Positions 9,966 to 18,765 of a DNA stretch of 64,000 nt are shown one piece after another. The position numbers and the translations under genes were made by a program. The DNA is taken from NCBI GenBank assembly GCA_937888775.1, contig CALAQT010000089.1, forward strand, positions 1-64,000. Reading direction: 5' to 3'. The notes below the pieces were generated by a model. The model made no database searches, had not been told where the DNA came from, and was given only the letters and a program-made list of their open reading frames with translations. This stretch comes from an uncultured Actinomycetes bacterium. Its GTDB lineage: Bacteria; Actinomycetota; Thermoleophilia; Solirubrobacterales; Solirubrobacteraceae. The stretch's first letter is position 1. Each line of letters opens with the position of its first letter.

Positions 9966-11489
9966 GTGCACCGTCGCGGCGCTCGTATCGCCATTGTGGC
10001 GGCGCTGGTACTGACGCTTCTGGGCGCGTTCCAAAGCGCGTCCGTCGCGCTCGCCAAGCCGAGCGCGACGGTGGCTGACGCGCCGCTGGTGGCGATCGTG
10101 TCCGACAACCAGACGGGGCAGGTGATGCCGCCCGGCTTTGTCGGCACCTCGTTCGAGTACCGAGCGCTGCAGCTCTACACCGGACGCGACCCCAGAGCCG
10201 TCGATCCCGTGCTGGTCCAGTTGTTGCGCCAGCTGGCGCCGGGTCAGGCCCCGGTGCTGCGCATCGGCGGCGACAGCACCGACGCCACCTGGTGGCCGAT
10301 GCGCGGCGTGATCCCGCCGGGCGGCATCACCTACAAGCTGACGCGAGGCTGGCTGCGCACCACCCAGGCGCTGGCCGCCGATCTGGGGGCGCACCTGATC
10401 CTGGGCGTGAACCTGGCCGCGGGACGCCCGGCGCTGGCGGCGGCCGAAGCGCGCGCGCTGCTGGAGGGGCTCGGGCGCCAGTACATCTCGGCACTGGAGA
10501 TCGGCAACGAGCCCGACCTGTACGGCGTCTTCGCGTGGTACCGCGACCGGCGTGGCCAGGTGTTCCACGCCCGCAACCGCCGCTACGACCTGAGCGCGTA
10601 CGTCACGGACTTCTCGCATTTCGCCCAGGCGCTGCCGTGGGTGCCGCTGGCCGGGCCGGCGCTCTCGGGCCCGAGCTGGATGGGCGGGCTGGGACGGTTC
10701 ATCTCCAGCGAGAAGGAGATCAAGATCGTCACCTACCACCGCTATCCGCTGCGGGCGTGCATCACCGACCCCACCTCCCCCGGGTACGCCTCGATCGCCA
10801 ACCTGCTCAGCGACAGCTCATCCGCCGGGCTGGCGGCACCGGTCGCCCCCTACGCGGCGCTGGCCCACACCGACGGGCTCCAATTTCGGATCGGCGAGCT
10901 GAATTCAGCGTCCTGCCAGGGAGCGGCCGGCACCAGCGACACGTTCGCCTCGGCGCTGTGGGTGCTCGACACGCTGTTCAACATGGCCAGCGCCGGCGTT
11001 GACGGGGTCAACATCCACACGCTTCCCGGGGCGCCGTATCAGCCGTTTGAGTTCTCGCAGAGCACCACGGGCACCTGGCAGGCCACCGTCCAGCCCGAGT
11101 ACTACGGCCTGCTGATGTTCGCGCGGGCGTTTCCCCCCGGCGCCCGGCTGCTGGCGGTCAACGCGCCAAGCGGTCCGGTCAAGGTATGGGCGACCCAGGC
11201 CCCCGACGGCACGATCCGCGTCGTGCTGATCAACAAGGACACCATCGCCGCCCACAGCGTGGCGCTGGAACTGCCGGGTGGTCTGAGCGGAGCGTCGCTG
11301 GAGTCGCTGCAGGCGCCCAGCGTGGCCTCGACCACCGGCGTCACGCTGGGCGGCCAGTCGTTCGCAAGCCCGACGACCACCGGGACCTTCCCCGGGCCCG
11401 AGAGCATCTCCAGCGTGTACCCGACACTCGGCTCCTACTCGATCGACCTGCCGCCGGCCAGCGCGGCAATCCTGACCAGGGGTCCCTAG
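9966..11489 (+). CDS. secreted glycoside hydrolase, GH79-like (beta-glucuronidase/heparanase type)
   Basis: Predicted exported enzyme of about 507 aa. The N terminus has an Arg-rich start, a hydrophobic stretch (IVAALVLTLLGAF) and a cleavage region near AKPSA. The TIM barrel follows, with RIGGDSTD, the proposed acid/base Glu in LEIGNEPDLYG (about residue 182) and a second Glu in RIGELNSASCQG (about residue 320) as likely nucleophile. A C-terminal beta domain contains VVLINKD. This layout is that of clan GH-A enzymes of family 79 acting on glucuronic-acid-containing glycans, but substrate is inferred only by family. I take GTG 9966; TTG 9948 is possible. The gene is inserted between rapZ and uvrC in opposite orientation and is followed by a tandem repeat array. 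Confidence 0.75.
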   Translation: MHRRGARIAIVAALVLTLLGAFQSASVALAKPSATVADAPLVAIVSDNQTGQVMPPGFVGTSFEYRALQLYTGRDPRAVDPVLVQLLRQLAPGQAPVLRIGGDSTDATWWPMRGVIPPGGITYKLTRGWLRTTQALAADLGAHLILGVNLAAGRPALAAAEARALLEGLGRQYISALEIGNEPDLYGVFAWYRDRRGQVFHARNRRYDLSAYVTDFSHFAQALPWVPLAGPALSGPSWMGGLGRFISSEKEIKIVTYHRYPLRACITDPTSPGYASIANLLSDSSSAGLAAPVAPYAALAHTDGLQFRIGELNSASCQGAAGTSDTFASALWVLDTLFNMASAGVDGVNIHTLPGAPYQPFEFSQSTTGTWQATVQPEYYGLLMFARAFPPGARLLAVNAPSGPVKVWATQAPDGTIRVVLINKDTIAAHSVALELPGGLSGASLESLQAPSVASTTGVTLGGQSFASPTTTGTFPGPESISSVYPTLGSYSIDLPPASAAILTRGP

Positions 11490-11540
11490 ACGCCGGACCG
11501 GGCGCCAGCGTCAGCGAGCTTCAGACCCCGGATCTCGCCG

Positions 11541-11858
11541 AACCGGTTATGAGCGCGCGGCGTGGCTTACGTTTCAAACGCCGGATCGCGCCGAACCGGT
11601 TATGAGCGCGCGGCGTGGCTTACGTTTCAAACGCCGGATCGCGCCGAACCGGTTATGAGCGCGCGGCGTGGCTTACGTTTCAAACGCCGGATCGCGCCGA
11701 ACCGGTTATGAGCGCGCGGCGTGGCTTACGTTTCAAACGCCGGATCGCGCCGAACCGGTTATGAGCGCGCGGCGTGGCTTACGTTTCAAACGCCGGATCG
11801 CGCCGAACCGGTTATGAGCGCGCGGCGTGGCTTGGTTTCAAACGCCGGTTCGGTGTAG
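11541..11858. repeat. 53-bp tandem repeat array made of overlapping 18-codon mini-ORFs
   Basis: Five identical 53-bp units begin at 11541, 11594, 11647, 11700 and 11753; a sixth begins at 11806 and diverges. A degenerate half unit precedes the array (about 11517-11540). Each unit holds the palindrome AACCGGTT and the hairpin CGTTTcAAACG. On the plus strand each full unit encodes the same 18-aa basic peptide (MSARRGLRFKRRIAPNRL) from ATGs at 11549, 11602, 11655, 11708 and 11761; each TGA overlaps the next ATG as ATGA. The sixth ORF (11814-11858) ends differently. On the minus strand the last unit contains the uvrC stop. No Shine-Dalgarno sequence is visible, so translation is doubtful. Confidence 0.9.
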
Positions 11859-13796
11859 CTCGCGGTACATCTCGCGCGCCAGTTTGCCCGGCAGGCCGGG
11901 CACCGCCTCGAGCTCCTCCCGCGACGCGGTGAGGACCGCGTCCGGCGAGCCGAAGTGAGCCAGCAGCGCCCGCTTGCGCGCCGGGCCGATGCCCGGCAGC
12001 TCGTCGAGCATCGAGGCGGTCATCGCGCGGTCGCGCCGGATCCGATGGTGGGTGATGGCAAACCGGTGGGCCTCGTCGCGGGCGCGCTGGAGCAGCTGCA
12101 GCTCCGGGGTGTCGTGAGCCAGCACCAGCGGCGCCTCGCGGCCCGGGATGAACACCTCCTCGATCCGCTTGGCCAGCGAGATCACCACCACGCCGCGCTC
12201 GCGGAACACGCGCAGCGCCCGCAGGCCCGCCGACAGCTGGCCCTTGCCGCCGTCGATTACCACCAGATTGGGCAGCGCGGCGAAGCTGGGGTCGTAGTCC
12301 TTGTCGTGCGGCGAGACGTCGCGCTGGCTCTCCCAGCGGGCGATCCGGCGTCCCAGCACCTCCTCCATCGCGGCGAAGTCGTTGGGACCTTCGGTCCTGG
12401 CGAGAATTCGCTTGCGCGAATTCTCGTCAGGCCCGGCGTGGCCACCGCGTTCGGCCGCGTCCCCGACCGTGAACACCTTGAAGCGCCGGTAGTCGGACTT
12501 CTTCGGTGCGCCGCCCTCGAACACGACCATCGAAGCGACCGTGTTGGTCCCCATCAGGGTCGAGATGTCAAAGCACTCGACCCGCAGTGGGATCGTGTCC
12601 AGCCCGAGCGCTTTCTGCAGGCCGTCGAGCGCTTCGACGCGTTGCTGGCGACGGCGCTCGGAGCGCAGCTTCTCCTGGTCGAGCGCCAGCCTGGCGTTTC
12701 GCTCGGCCAACTCCAGGATCCGGCGCTTGTCACCGCGCTCGGCCGCCCGGATCTCGACCGGGCTGCCGCGGCGGCTCCCCAGCGCCAGGGCCAGCGCCGG
12801 CGCCGGGTTGGGTGGGGAGTCCGGAGCGGGCGGGGAAGCCAATTCACGCTGGACGATCAGCAGCGGCGGCACCGACATCGCGCTGGCGTAGTACTGCAGG
12901 ATGAACGCCTCGGCGACCTCGGCGACTCCCTCGCCGGCGGCGTTGTCCAGATAGAAGCTCTGGCGATCGGCGAGGACCCCGTCGCGGACCTGGAACACCT
13001 GCGCGTTGGCCTCGGTCTCCGACACCGCGACCGCGATCGCATCCAGCGAGCCCCCGCCCTCGTGGGAGATCCGCTGGCGCTCCAGCAGCGAGCGCACCGC
13101 TCGCAGCCGGTTGCGCTCCCGGGCCGCGTCCTCAAAGCGCTGCTCGGCGGCGGCCTCGCGCATTGCCTGGTTTAAGGCCCGCTCGATCTCCTTGTAGCGG
13201 CCGGAGAGGAAGTCGACCACGCCGTCAATCCCCCGGCGGTAATCCTCCCGGCTGACGTAGCCGACGCACGGGGCCTCGCAGCGCTTGATGTAGTAGTCCA
13301 GGCAAGGCGAGCCGCTGCGACGGCCTGGCTCGGGCCCCTCGCAGGAGCGGAACATGAACACCTTGCCGAGCACCTCCAGCGTCGAGCGGACACGTTTGGC
13401 GTTGCTGTAGGGACCGAAGTAGGCGCGGTCACGGCGGTGGCGCTCACGGGTGAAATACACGCGGGGGAAGTCCTCGTCGAGCGAGATCGCTATGTACGGA
13501 TAGGACTTGTCGTCGCGCAAACGAATGTTGAAGCGCGGCTTGTACTGCTTGATGAAGTTCTGCTCGGCCAGCAGTGCCTCGGACTCGGTGTGCACGACCA
13601 GCGCCTCGATGTGGTCGATCATCGGCACCAGGTCCTTGCCGGCGCGCGTGCTCGGATTGCTGAAATGCGACGCCACCCGCTTGCGGATCGAGGTCGCCTT
13701 GCCGACGTAGAGCACCTTCCCGCGAGCGTCGCGGAACAGGTACACGCCCGGCTCGTCGGGAAGCTCGCGGCGACTGTCGGCAGGGGTAATCGACAT
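11838..13796 (-). CDS. uvrC: excinuclease ABC subunit C
   Basis: Dual-incision endonuclease of nucleotide excision repair, 652 aa. The N-terminal GIY-YIG domain reads GVYLFRD and LYVGKATSIRKRV (about 18-42). A Cys-containing segment (SCEGPEP, CLDYYIKRCEAPC) is followed by a UVR motif that binds UvrB (about 200-240, RYKEIERALNQAMREAA). The RNase H-like 5' nuclease domain has CFDIS and VVIDGGKGQ, and two helix-hairpin-helix motifs lie at the C terminus (LDELPGIGPARKRALL, LEAVPGLPGKLAREMY). The protein is full length, but its last codons and stop lie in the tandem repeat array, so the extreme C terminus may have been altered by repeat expansion. A structured leader precedes it. Confidence 0.96.
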   Translation of the reverse strand: MSITPADSRRELPDEPGVYLFRDARGKVLYVGKATSIRKRVASHFSNPSTRAGKDLVPMIDHIEALVVHTESEALLAEQNFIKQYKPRFNIRLRDDKSYPYIAISLDEDFPRVYFTRERHRRDRAYFGPYSNAKRVRSTLEVLGKVFMFRSCEGPEPGRRSGSPCLDYYIKRCEAPCVGYVSREDYRRGIDGVVDFLSGRYKEIERALNQAMREAAAEQRFEDAARERNRLRAVRSLLERQRISHEGGGSLDAIAVAVSETEANAQVFQVRDGVLADRQSFYLDNAAGEGVAEVAEAFILQYYASAMSVPPLLIVQRELASPPAPDSPPNPAPALALALGSRRGSPVEIRAAERGDKRRILELAERNARLALDQEKLRSERRRQQRVEALDGLQKALGLDTIPLRVECFDISTLMGTNTVASMVVFEGGAPKKSDYRRFKVFTVGDAAERGGHAGPDENSRKRILARTEGPNDFAAMEEVLGRRIARWESQRDVSPHDKDYDPSFAALPNLVVIDGGKGQLSAGLRALRVFRERGVVVISLAKRIEEVFIPGREAPLVLAHDTPELQLLQRARDEAHRFAITHHRIRRDRAMTASMLDELPGIGPARKRALLAHFGSPDAVLTASREELEAVPGLPGKLAREMYRELHRTGV

Positions 13797-13817
13797 CTAG
13801 TGGTCTCTCCCGTGAGT

Positions 13818-14002
13818 ACTCTCGCACCGAGAGTGATGACCGGCGGATGCCTGGCGAGGACGCAGGAGGTCTCGTGCAGCAGCGCTGCACGAGCCGACGA
13901 GGACAAAGCCAGGCGCCGCCGAGCGGGACGAATCGCGCGCGGCCCGATCCAGCGAGGCTGAATGCCGAGCGGGCCGCAAGCTCGATCGCTCGAATGCGAT
14001 CG
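13818..14002 (-). other. highly structured leader upstream of uvrC (candidate RNA element)
   Basis: The 247 bases between the membrane gene's terminator hairpin and uvrC hold four separate perfect stems. ACTCTCG/CGAGAGT is at 13818-13834. CTCGTGCAGC/GCTGCACGAG with a 3-base loop is at 13871-13893, enclosed by CCTGGC/GCCAGG (13850-13855, 13908-13913) and GGCGG/CCGCC (13842-13846, 13916-13920). GCGGCCCG/CGGGCCGC is at 13939-13977 and CGATCGC/GCGATCG at 13983-14002. I do not recognise a known riboswitch or small RNA. It could be a cis-acting leader of uvrC, an independent small RNA, or remains of an old gene. Confidence 0.4.
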
Positions 14003-14042
14003 TATTTGCGGGAGCGACCACAAATCCGAGGATAGAGGCCGT

Positions 14043-14068
14043 CTGACCGGGCCCGCAGGCCCGGTCAG
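14043..14068 (-). terminator. terminator hairpin overlapping the stop of the 152-aa membrane protein
   Basis: CTGACCGGGCC (14043-14053) and GGCCCGGTCAG (14058-14068) form an 11-bp perfect stem with a CGCA loop. The minus-strand stop codon of the membrane gene (14065-14067) lies inside the stem. No U tract follows. Confidence 0.6.
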
Positions 14069-14523
14069 TCGGCGGTGAGCGACAGCAGCAGGCCGGCGAT
14101 CCCGAGTCCCAGGGCGCCGATCGCGACCGTCTCGCCGGTCCCCGCCCGCGGCATGTTGGGCGTATAACCCGGGGCCTGCGTGGCGGCGCCCAGCAGGTCG
14201 GCGCCGCTGGTCGGCGGGTCACCGGCGGCGTGCAGCACGAACGCCAGCGCGACGAACAGCGCCAGCAGGGTCAGCCAGTGCGCGGTCCGGCCGCCCCGCA
14301 GCGCGACGGCGAGCAGCGCCCCGGCCGCTAGCGCCAGCAGCACGTCGACGACCGAGTAGACCTGCCACGCGGTCGGGTCGCGCGGCACCCCCGCCAGCGC
14401 GCTCGAACCACCCCACTCCGCATAGAACGCGGGCGAGAACTGATGACTCCAGGTCAAGAACAGGGAACCGAACAGCACCAGGGCGCCGATCAGCATCAGC
14501 CAGTCGGCGATCGTCTCTCGCAT
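14065..14523 (-). CDS. hypothetical four-helix membrane protein
   Basis: A 152-aa integral membrane protein of unknown function. Hydrophobic segments lie at about 8-26 (LMLIGALVLFGSLFLTW), 62-83, 90-108 and 132-150. A loop after the first helix (residues about 27-60) is probably extracytoplasmic and has WGGSSALAGVPRDP. I choose ATG 14523 because translation of the 29 earlier codons gives a charged, non-conserved stretch overlapping the divergent promoter region of the oxidoreductase gene; only a weak AAGG precedes it. No partner can be assigned from context. Confidence 0.65.
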   Translation of the reverse strand: MRETIADWLMLIGALVLFGSLFLTWSHQFSPAFYAEWGGSSALAGVPRDPTAWQVYSVVDVLLALAAGALLAVALRGGRTAHWLTLLALFVALAFVLHAAGDPPTSGADLLGAATQAPGYTPNMPRAGTGETVAIGALGLGIAGLLLSLTAD

Positions 14524-14633
14524 GGCCTTGTTCACGGCGGCGGCAGTGTACGGGTATGCGCGCCCAACGCGCCCTGGCTTACCCGCACGGTGATCGCCAG
14601 CGCCGCTCAACCCGCGTAATGTGTCCTCCAGCG

Positions 14634-16889
14634 ATGCTCACCAACGGCCACCGCACCGCCTACCGTACCTGTCCGCTCTGCGAGGCCACCTGCGGCCTGG
14701 AGCTAGAGCTCGATGCGAAGGACCGGGTCCTGTCGATCCGCGGCGACAAGGCCGACGTGTTCAGCCGGGGGTTCATCTGCCCCAAGGGCTCCGCGCTCAA
14801 GGCGCTGCATGAGGATCCCGATCGGGTATCCACGCCGCTGATCAGGGACAAGGGCGAATTACGGCCGGCCAGCTGGGACGAGGCGTTCAAGCTGATCGAC
14901 CGCCGCCTGTCGCCGATCCTCGCGCAGGACCGCAACGCCGTCGCGGTGTACCTCGGCAACCCCAACGCCCACAACCTTTCCAATCTGCTCTACGGAAGGG
15001 TGCTGACTCGCGCGCTGTCCTCGCACAACGTCTACTCGGCCAGCAGCGTCGATCAGATCCCAAAGCAGATGGCCAGTGCGCTGATGTTCGGGACCGGGAC
15101 CACGGTTGCGGTCCCGGACGTGGATCGCACCGACCACCTGCTGATCCTCGGCGCCAACCCCCTGGCCTCCAACGGCAGCCTGATGACCGCGCCTGACATG
15201 CGCGGCCGGTTGCGGGCGCTGCGGGCGCGCGGCGGCAAGCTGGTGGTGATCGACCCGCGCCGCAGCCGCACCGCCGAGGAGGCCGACGAGCACCACTTCA
15301 TCCGCCCGGGCACCGATGCCCAGCTGCTGTTCGCGATCGCCCACGTCCTGTTCGAGGAGGATCTGGCCGACCCGGGCCCGCGGCTGACCGAGATGACGGC
15401 GGGGCTGGAGCTGCTGCGCGAGCTGGCGGCAGGCTTCTCGCCCGAGCTGGTGTCGGAGGTATGCGAAATCGCCGCCGAGGAGATTCGCCGGATGGCGCGT
15501 GAGCTGGCCGGCGCTCCACGCGCTGCCGTGTACGGGCGCATCGGCACCTGCACGCAGGAGTTCGGCACCCTGGCCAGCTGGCTGGTCGACGTGCTCAACC
15601 TGCTGACCGGAAACCTGGATCGGGCGGGCGGCGCGATGTTCCCGCTCGGCGCCGCGGGCCATAGCAACGCGGCCGGCCCTCCCGGCCGCGGCCGCGGCGC
15701 CCGCTTCGGACGCTTCTCCAGCCGGGTGCGGGGGCTGGACGAGTTGTTCGGCGAACTCCCGGTGGCCTGTCTGTCGGAGGAGATCCAGACCCCCGGTGTG
15801 GGTCAGGTCAGGGCCCTGATCACAATCGGCGGCAACCCGGTGATCTCCACCCCCAACAGCGATCGCCTCGACGCGGCGCTGGACGAGTTGGAGCTGATGG
15901 TCAGCCTCGACGTGTACGTCAACGAGACCACCCGGCACGCCGACGTGATCCTGCCCGCCCCCTCGCCGCTGCGCCGCTCGCACTACGACCTGGTGCTGTA
16001 CCTGTTCGCGGTGCGCAACGTCGCGCATTACTCACCTCCGGTGCTCGAACCCCAAGCCGAGCTCCCCGACGAGTGGGTGACCCTGCTGCGCCTGGCCGGC
16101 GTCGCGGCCGGGATGGGACCGGACGCCGACGTGGCGGCGCTCGACGCGGGGGTGGCGCGAGCGCTGATCGAGCGGGAGTTGGCCACGCCGGGATCGCCGG
16201 TCGCCGCGCGGTCGGCCGACGAGCTGCTGGGCGAGCTGGAGCCGCGCGTCGGGCCCGAGCGGCTGCTTGACCTGCTGCTGCGGACCGGTCCCTACGGCGA
16301 CGGCTTCGGCGCGCAGCAGGACGGGCTGAGTCTGGCCGCGCTGGAGGCGGCACCGCACGGCATCGACCTCGGTCCCCTGCAACCAAGGTTGCCCGATGCG
16401 CTGCGGACCGCCGGCGGCCGGATCGAGCTGGTGCCCGAGCCGATCGTGGCCGACGTCGCACGGCTGCGGGCATCGCTGCAGCGCGGCGCCGTCGATGAGC
16501 TGGTCCTGATCGGCCGCCGGCAGCTGCGCTCCAACAACTCGTGGATGCACAACCTGCCGGTCCTGGTCAAGGGCAAGCCGCGCTGCACGCTGCACGTCCA
16601 CCCCAAGGATGCACAGCGCTACCGGCTGACCGACGGCGAGCCGGCGCGGCTGCGATCGCGCACCGGCACCGTGCTGGCGCAGGTGGAGATCACCGAGCTG
16701 GTGATGCCGGGCGTGGTCAGCCTGCCGCACGGCTGGGGCCACGACGCGGACGGCACCGTGCAGAGCGTCGCCTCCGATCAGCCGGGCCCCAACAGCAACG
16801 TGCTCGCCGACGAGCTGCTGATCGATGCGCTGTCGGGCAACGCCGTGCTGAACGGGATCCCGGTGGAGCTCTCGCCGGCCGCGGCTTGA
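14634..16889 (+). CDS. molybdopterin-dependent oxidoreductase, FdhF/NapA type
   Basis: Member of the DMSO-reductase superfamily, 751 aa, binding bis-MGD molybdenum (or tungsten) and one [4Fe-4S] cluster. Cluster ligands are Cys13, Cys16, Cys20 and Cys49 (CPLCEATC, FICPKG). Further blocks are GNPNAHN, ILGANPLASNGS, VVIDPRRSRTAEEAD, the long Mo-cofactor binding middle, and a C-terminal MopB domain with RSNNSWMHNLP, LPHGWGH and GPNSNVLADE. Where FdhF has Cys or SeCys as metal ligand (about residue 136) this protein reads SASSVDQIPKQ, so Ser or no protein ligand is likely. No FdhD, electron-transfer subunit or Tat signal is present, so it is probably cytoplasmic with unknown substrate. Start at ATG 14634; ATG 14619 is an alternative. 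Confidence 0.85.
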   Translation: MLTNGHRTAYRTCPLCEATCGLELELDAKDRVLSIRGDKADVFSRGFICPKGSALKALHEDPDRVSTPLIRDKGELRPASWDEAFKLIDRRLSPILAQDRNAVAVYLGNPNAHNLSNLLYGRVLTRALSSHNVYSASSVDQIPKQMASALMFGTGTTVAVPDVDRTDHLLILGANPLASNGSLMTAPDMRGRLRALRARGGKLVVIDPRRSRTAEEADEHHFIRPGTDAQLLFAIAHVLFEEDLADPGPRLTEMTAGLELLRELAAGFSPELVSEVCEIAAEEIRRMARELAGAPRAAVYGRIGTCTQEFGTLASWLVDVLNLLTGNLDRAGGAMFPLGAAGHSNAAGPPGRGRGARFGRFSSRVRGLDELFGELPVACLSEEIQTPGVGQVRALITIGGNPVISTPNSDRLDAALDELELMVSLDVYVNETTRHADVILPAPSPLRRSHYDLVLYLFAVRNVAHYSPPVLEPQAELPDEWVTLLRLAGVAAGMGPDADVAALDAGVARALIERELATPGSPVAARSADELLGELEPRVGPERLLDLLLRTGPYGDGFGAQQDGLSLAALEAAPHGIDLGPLQPRLPDALRTAGGRIELVPEPIVADVARLRASLQRGAVDELVLIGRRQLRSNNSWMHNLPVLVKGKPRCTLHVHPKDAQRYRLTDGEPARLRSRTGTVLAQVEITELVMPGVVSLPHGWGHDADGTVQSVASDQPGPNSNVLADELLIDALSGNAVLNGIPVELSPAAA

Positions 16890-16957
16890 ACCGGCCGGCT
16901 CCGGCGTGACCTTGCGGCGGCGCGCTTGGGGCGTGACCTGACCACCGGCGTTAGGCG

Positions 16958-17317
16958 CTAGTACTTGCGCGCCGCCCACACCACGGTGAAGGCGGTGTAG
17001 ACGGCCGCGCCCATCAGCACCAGCCACGCTACCGATCCGGCGCTGGTGCTCCATAGGCGCGCGGTGGCGGTCAGCGTCAGCGCCGCCACCCCGACCGCGA
17101 CGTACAGCGCGGCGCGCCGCCCATCGCCGAGCGAATAGAGCTCGGTGCGGTGCTGGCGGTACATGATCGATGCCACCCACGCGATCGCGGCCAGGAAGAT
17201 CAGCGAAACGGCCTGGACGACCACGTTGGCGCCGGTGCCTCCGCCGGGAGCGATCGCGACCACGGCGGCGATCACCACGATGATCAAGACGTTGCGAACG
17301 TTCGCGTTGATGCTCAC
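16958..17317 (-). CDS. small membrane protein, third gene of the two-component operon
   Basis: A 119-aa protein with four predicted membrane helices (about 8-24, 32-51, 67-84, 93-113) and a short cytoplasmic loop with YRQHRTELYSLGDGRR. Its GTG start overlaps the histidine kinase stop by four bases (GTGA), so it is translationally coupled to the kinase and probably belongs to the same stimulus-response unit. I recognise no family. A role as sensor accessory or as a regulated membrane protein is inferred from position only. Confidence 0.7.
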   Translation of the reverse strand: MSINANVRNVLIIVVIAAVVAIAPGGGTGANVVVQAVSLIFLAAIAWVASIMYRQHRTELYSLGDGRRAALYVAVGVAALTLTATARLWSTSAGSVAWLVLMGAAVYTAFTVVWAARKY

Positions 17318-18765
17318 ACCATCAAGCCTACCCCTCCCGCGAAGGGCTCAGTTCCATCCGCTGGCTCCCGGACCTCTGGCGCCGCGGCCGGGAAGCTAAC
17401 TCGCACCCGCAGTCCCCCCTGAGCACCGGAGGTGGCCGTCAGCTCCGCGCCGTGGGCGTCGGCGATCGCCCTGACGATCGACAGGCCGAGGCCGAGCCCC
17501 TGGCGCGCCGGCTGCCGGCCGGGGCTGAGGGTGCGCTCCCCCGCCTGGCGCCGGAAGGGCTCGAACAGCAACTCCACTTCGTCGGCGGCGACCGCGGGGC
17601 CGGCGTTGCTCACCTCGAGCGTGGCCCTCCCGTTCCACAGGCCGGTCGATGCCCGAATCCATCCCCGGGGTCGGTTGTAGTGCAACGCGTTGTCCACCAG
17701 GTTGGCCACCAGGCGCTCGACCAGGGCCGGATCGCCGGTGGTCGGGGCCGGCTCGAGCCTCGCCTCGATCCGAACATCGCCGGCCTGCACACAGTGCAGG
17801 ACTTCCCTGACCACCTGATCCAGATCGAGCCGCTGTTGCGTCTCGATCCCCCGCTGGCTGCGCGCCAGCGTCAGCAACGACGCGATCAGCCGCTCCTGCT
17901 GCTCACCGACCGCGATCACCCGCTCGCAGGCGGCGCGCAGCGACGCCTCGGTGGCATTGGGATCGCCGAGGGCAACCTCCACCAGCGTCCGCTGCACGGT
18001 GATCGGAGTGCGAAGCTCGTGTGAGGCGTTGGCGACGAAGCGGCGCTGAGACTCAAACGCGCCCTCCAGCCGCGACAGCAGGCCGTCGAAGGTGTCACCG
18101 AGCTCCTTGAGCTCATCCGCCGGCCCCTCCAAGGCCAGGCGCTCGTGCAGGTTATGCTCCGTGATCCCCCGCGCTCGGGCGTTCATCGTCCGCACTGGTC
18201 GCAGCGCCCTTCCCGCCATCAGCCATCCGAGGCCGATCGAGACCAGCGCCATGATCCCCAGCGCGATCCCCGATCGCGTCAGCAGCGCGCCGAGCTCGTC
18301 CGAACGCTGCTGCTGGATTGTGACCCGGGCCTGGCCGCGAAGCCCGTTCGCCAGCCGTTGCAGCTTCGCGAACCCGGGCCCGCCCACAGGAGCGTCAGGG
18401 GGTCCGACCACCGCCTGGGCCAGCGAAGGCGCGGCCCCGGCATGCGGCGAGAGGTACAGCGCGCCGTTGGACTTAGTGACCACGAGTGATCTGGGCTTCG
18501 GCGCGCGGATGGACAGGGCCACGAGCCCACTGACGTTGCCGGGCACGCTGCCCGCCACCAGCTCGTAGGTGATCGCCAGCAACAGCGCCCCCATGACCAG
18601 AAACAGGGCCCCGTACAGCAACGTCAGCCGCAGGCGCACCGACCAGCTCGGAAGCCGGCCGCGGCCCAATCGCCGGCGCCCTGACACCCGCCGACCGACC
18701 AGGCGTCGACCGATCAGGCGTCGACCGATCACGCGTCGACGGGGTTCAGATGCGATAACCGGCAC
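17314..18765 (-). CDS. sensor histidine kinase (OmpR-partner type)
   Basis: Membrane-bound kinase of 483 aa. An unusual N-terminal stretch (about 9-38) is almost all Arg with repeated IGRR/VGRR units, encoded by 15-bp DNA repeats around 18690-18745. Two membrane helices (about 47-68 and 163-186) flank an extracytoplasmic sensor domain of some 95 residues. HAMP is at about 187-240, the phosphoacceptor His249 in ASHELRTPI, the N box in NLVDNALHYN (Asn359), and G boxes near GLGLGLSIV. The start overlaps the response-regulator gene by 20 bases, and the stop overlaps the small membrane gene. The input signal cannot be read from sequence. Confidence 0.9.
   Translation of the reverse strand: MPVIASEPRRRVIGRRLIGRRLVGRRVSGRRRLGRGRLPSWSVRLRLTLLYGALFLVMGALLLAITYELVAGSVPGNVSGLVALSIRAPKPRSLVVTKSNGALYLSPHAGAAPSLAQAVVGPPDAPVGGPGFAKLQRLANGLRGQARVTIQQQRSDELGALLTRSGIALGIMALVSIGLGWLMAGRALRPVRTMNARARGITEHNLHERLALEGPADELKELGDTFDGLLSRLEGAFESQRRFVANASHELRTPITVQRTLVEVALGDPNATEASLRAACERVIAVGEQQERLIASLLTLARSQRGIETQQRLDLDQVVREVLHCVQAGDVRIEARLEPAPTTGDPALVERLVANLVDNALHYNRPRGWIRASTGLWNGRATLEVSNAGPAVAADEVELLFEPFRRQAGERTLSPGRQPARQGLGLGLSIVRAIADAHGAELTATSGAQGGLRVRVSFPAAAPEVREPADGTEPFAGGVGLMV

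Noticed and set aside
11541..11858. CRISPR-like appearance of the 53-bp array (GTTTCAAAC within each unit)
   Set aside because: The whole 53-bp unit is repeated without variable spacers and no cas gene is present; it is a tandem repeat.
13797..13900. A peptide resembling the LipB motif (HPPVITLG) in one minus-strand frame upstream of uvrC
   Set aside because: Only about a dozen residues match, no start or rest of LipB is present, and the same bases form strong stem-loops.
14859..17180. Long minus-strand frames opposite the molybdopterin oxidoreductase
   Set aside because: Shadows of a gene with clear motifs on the plus strand.
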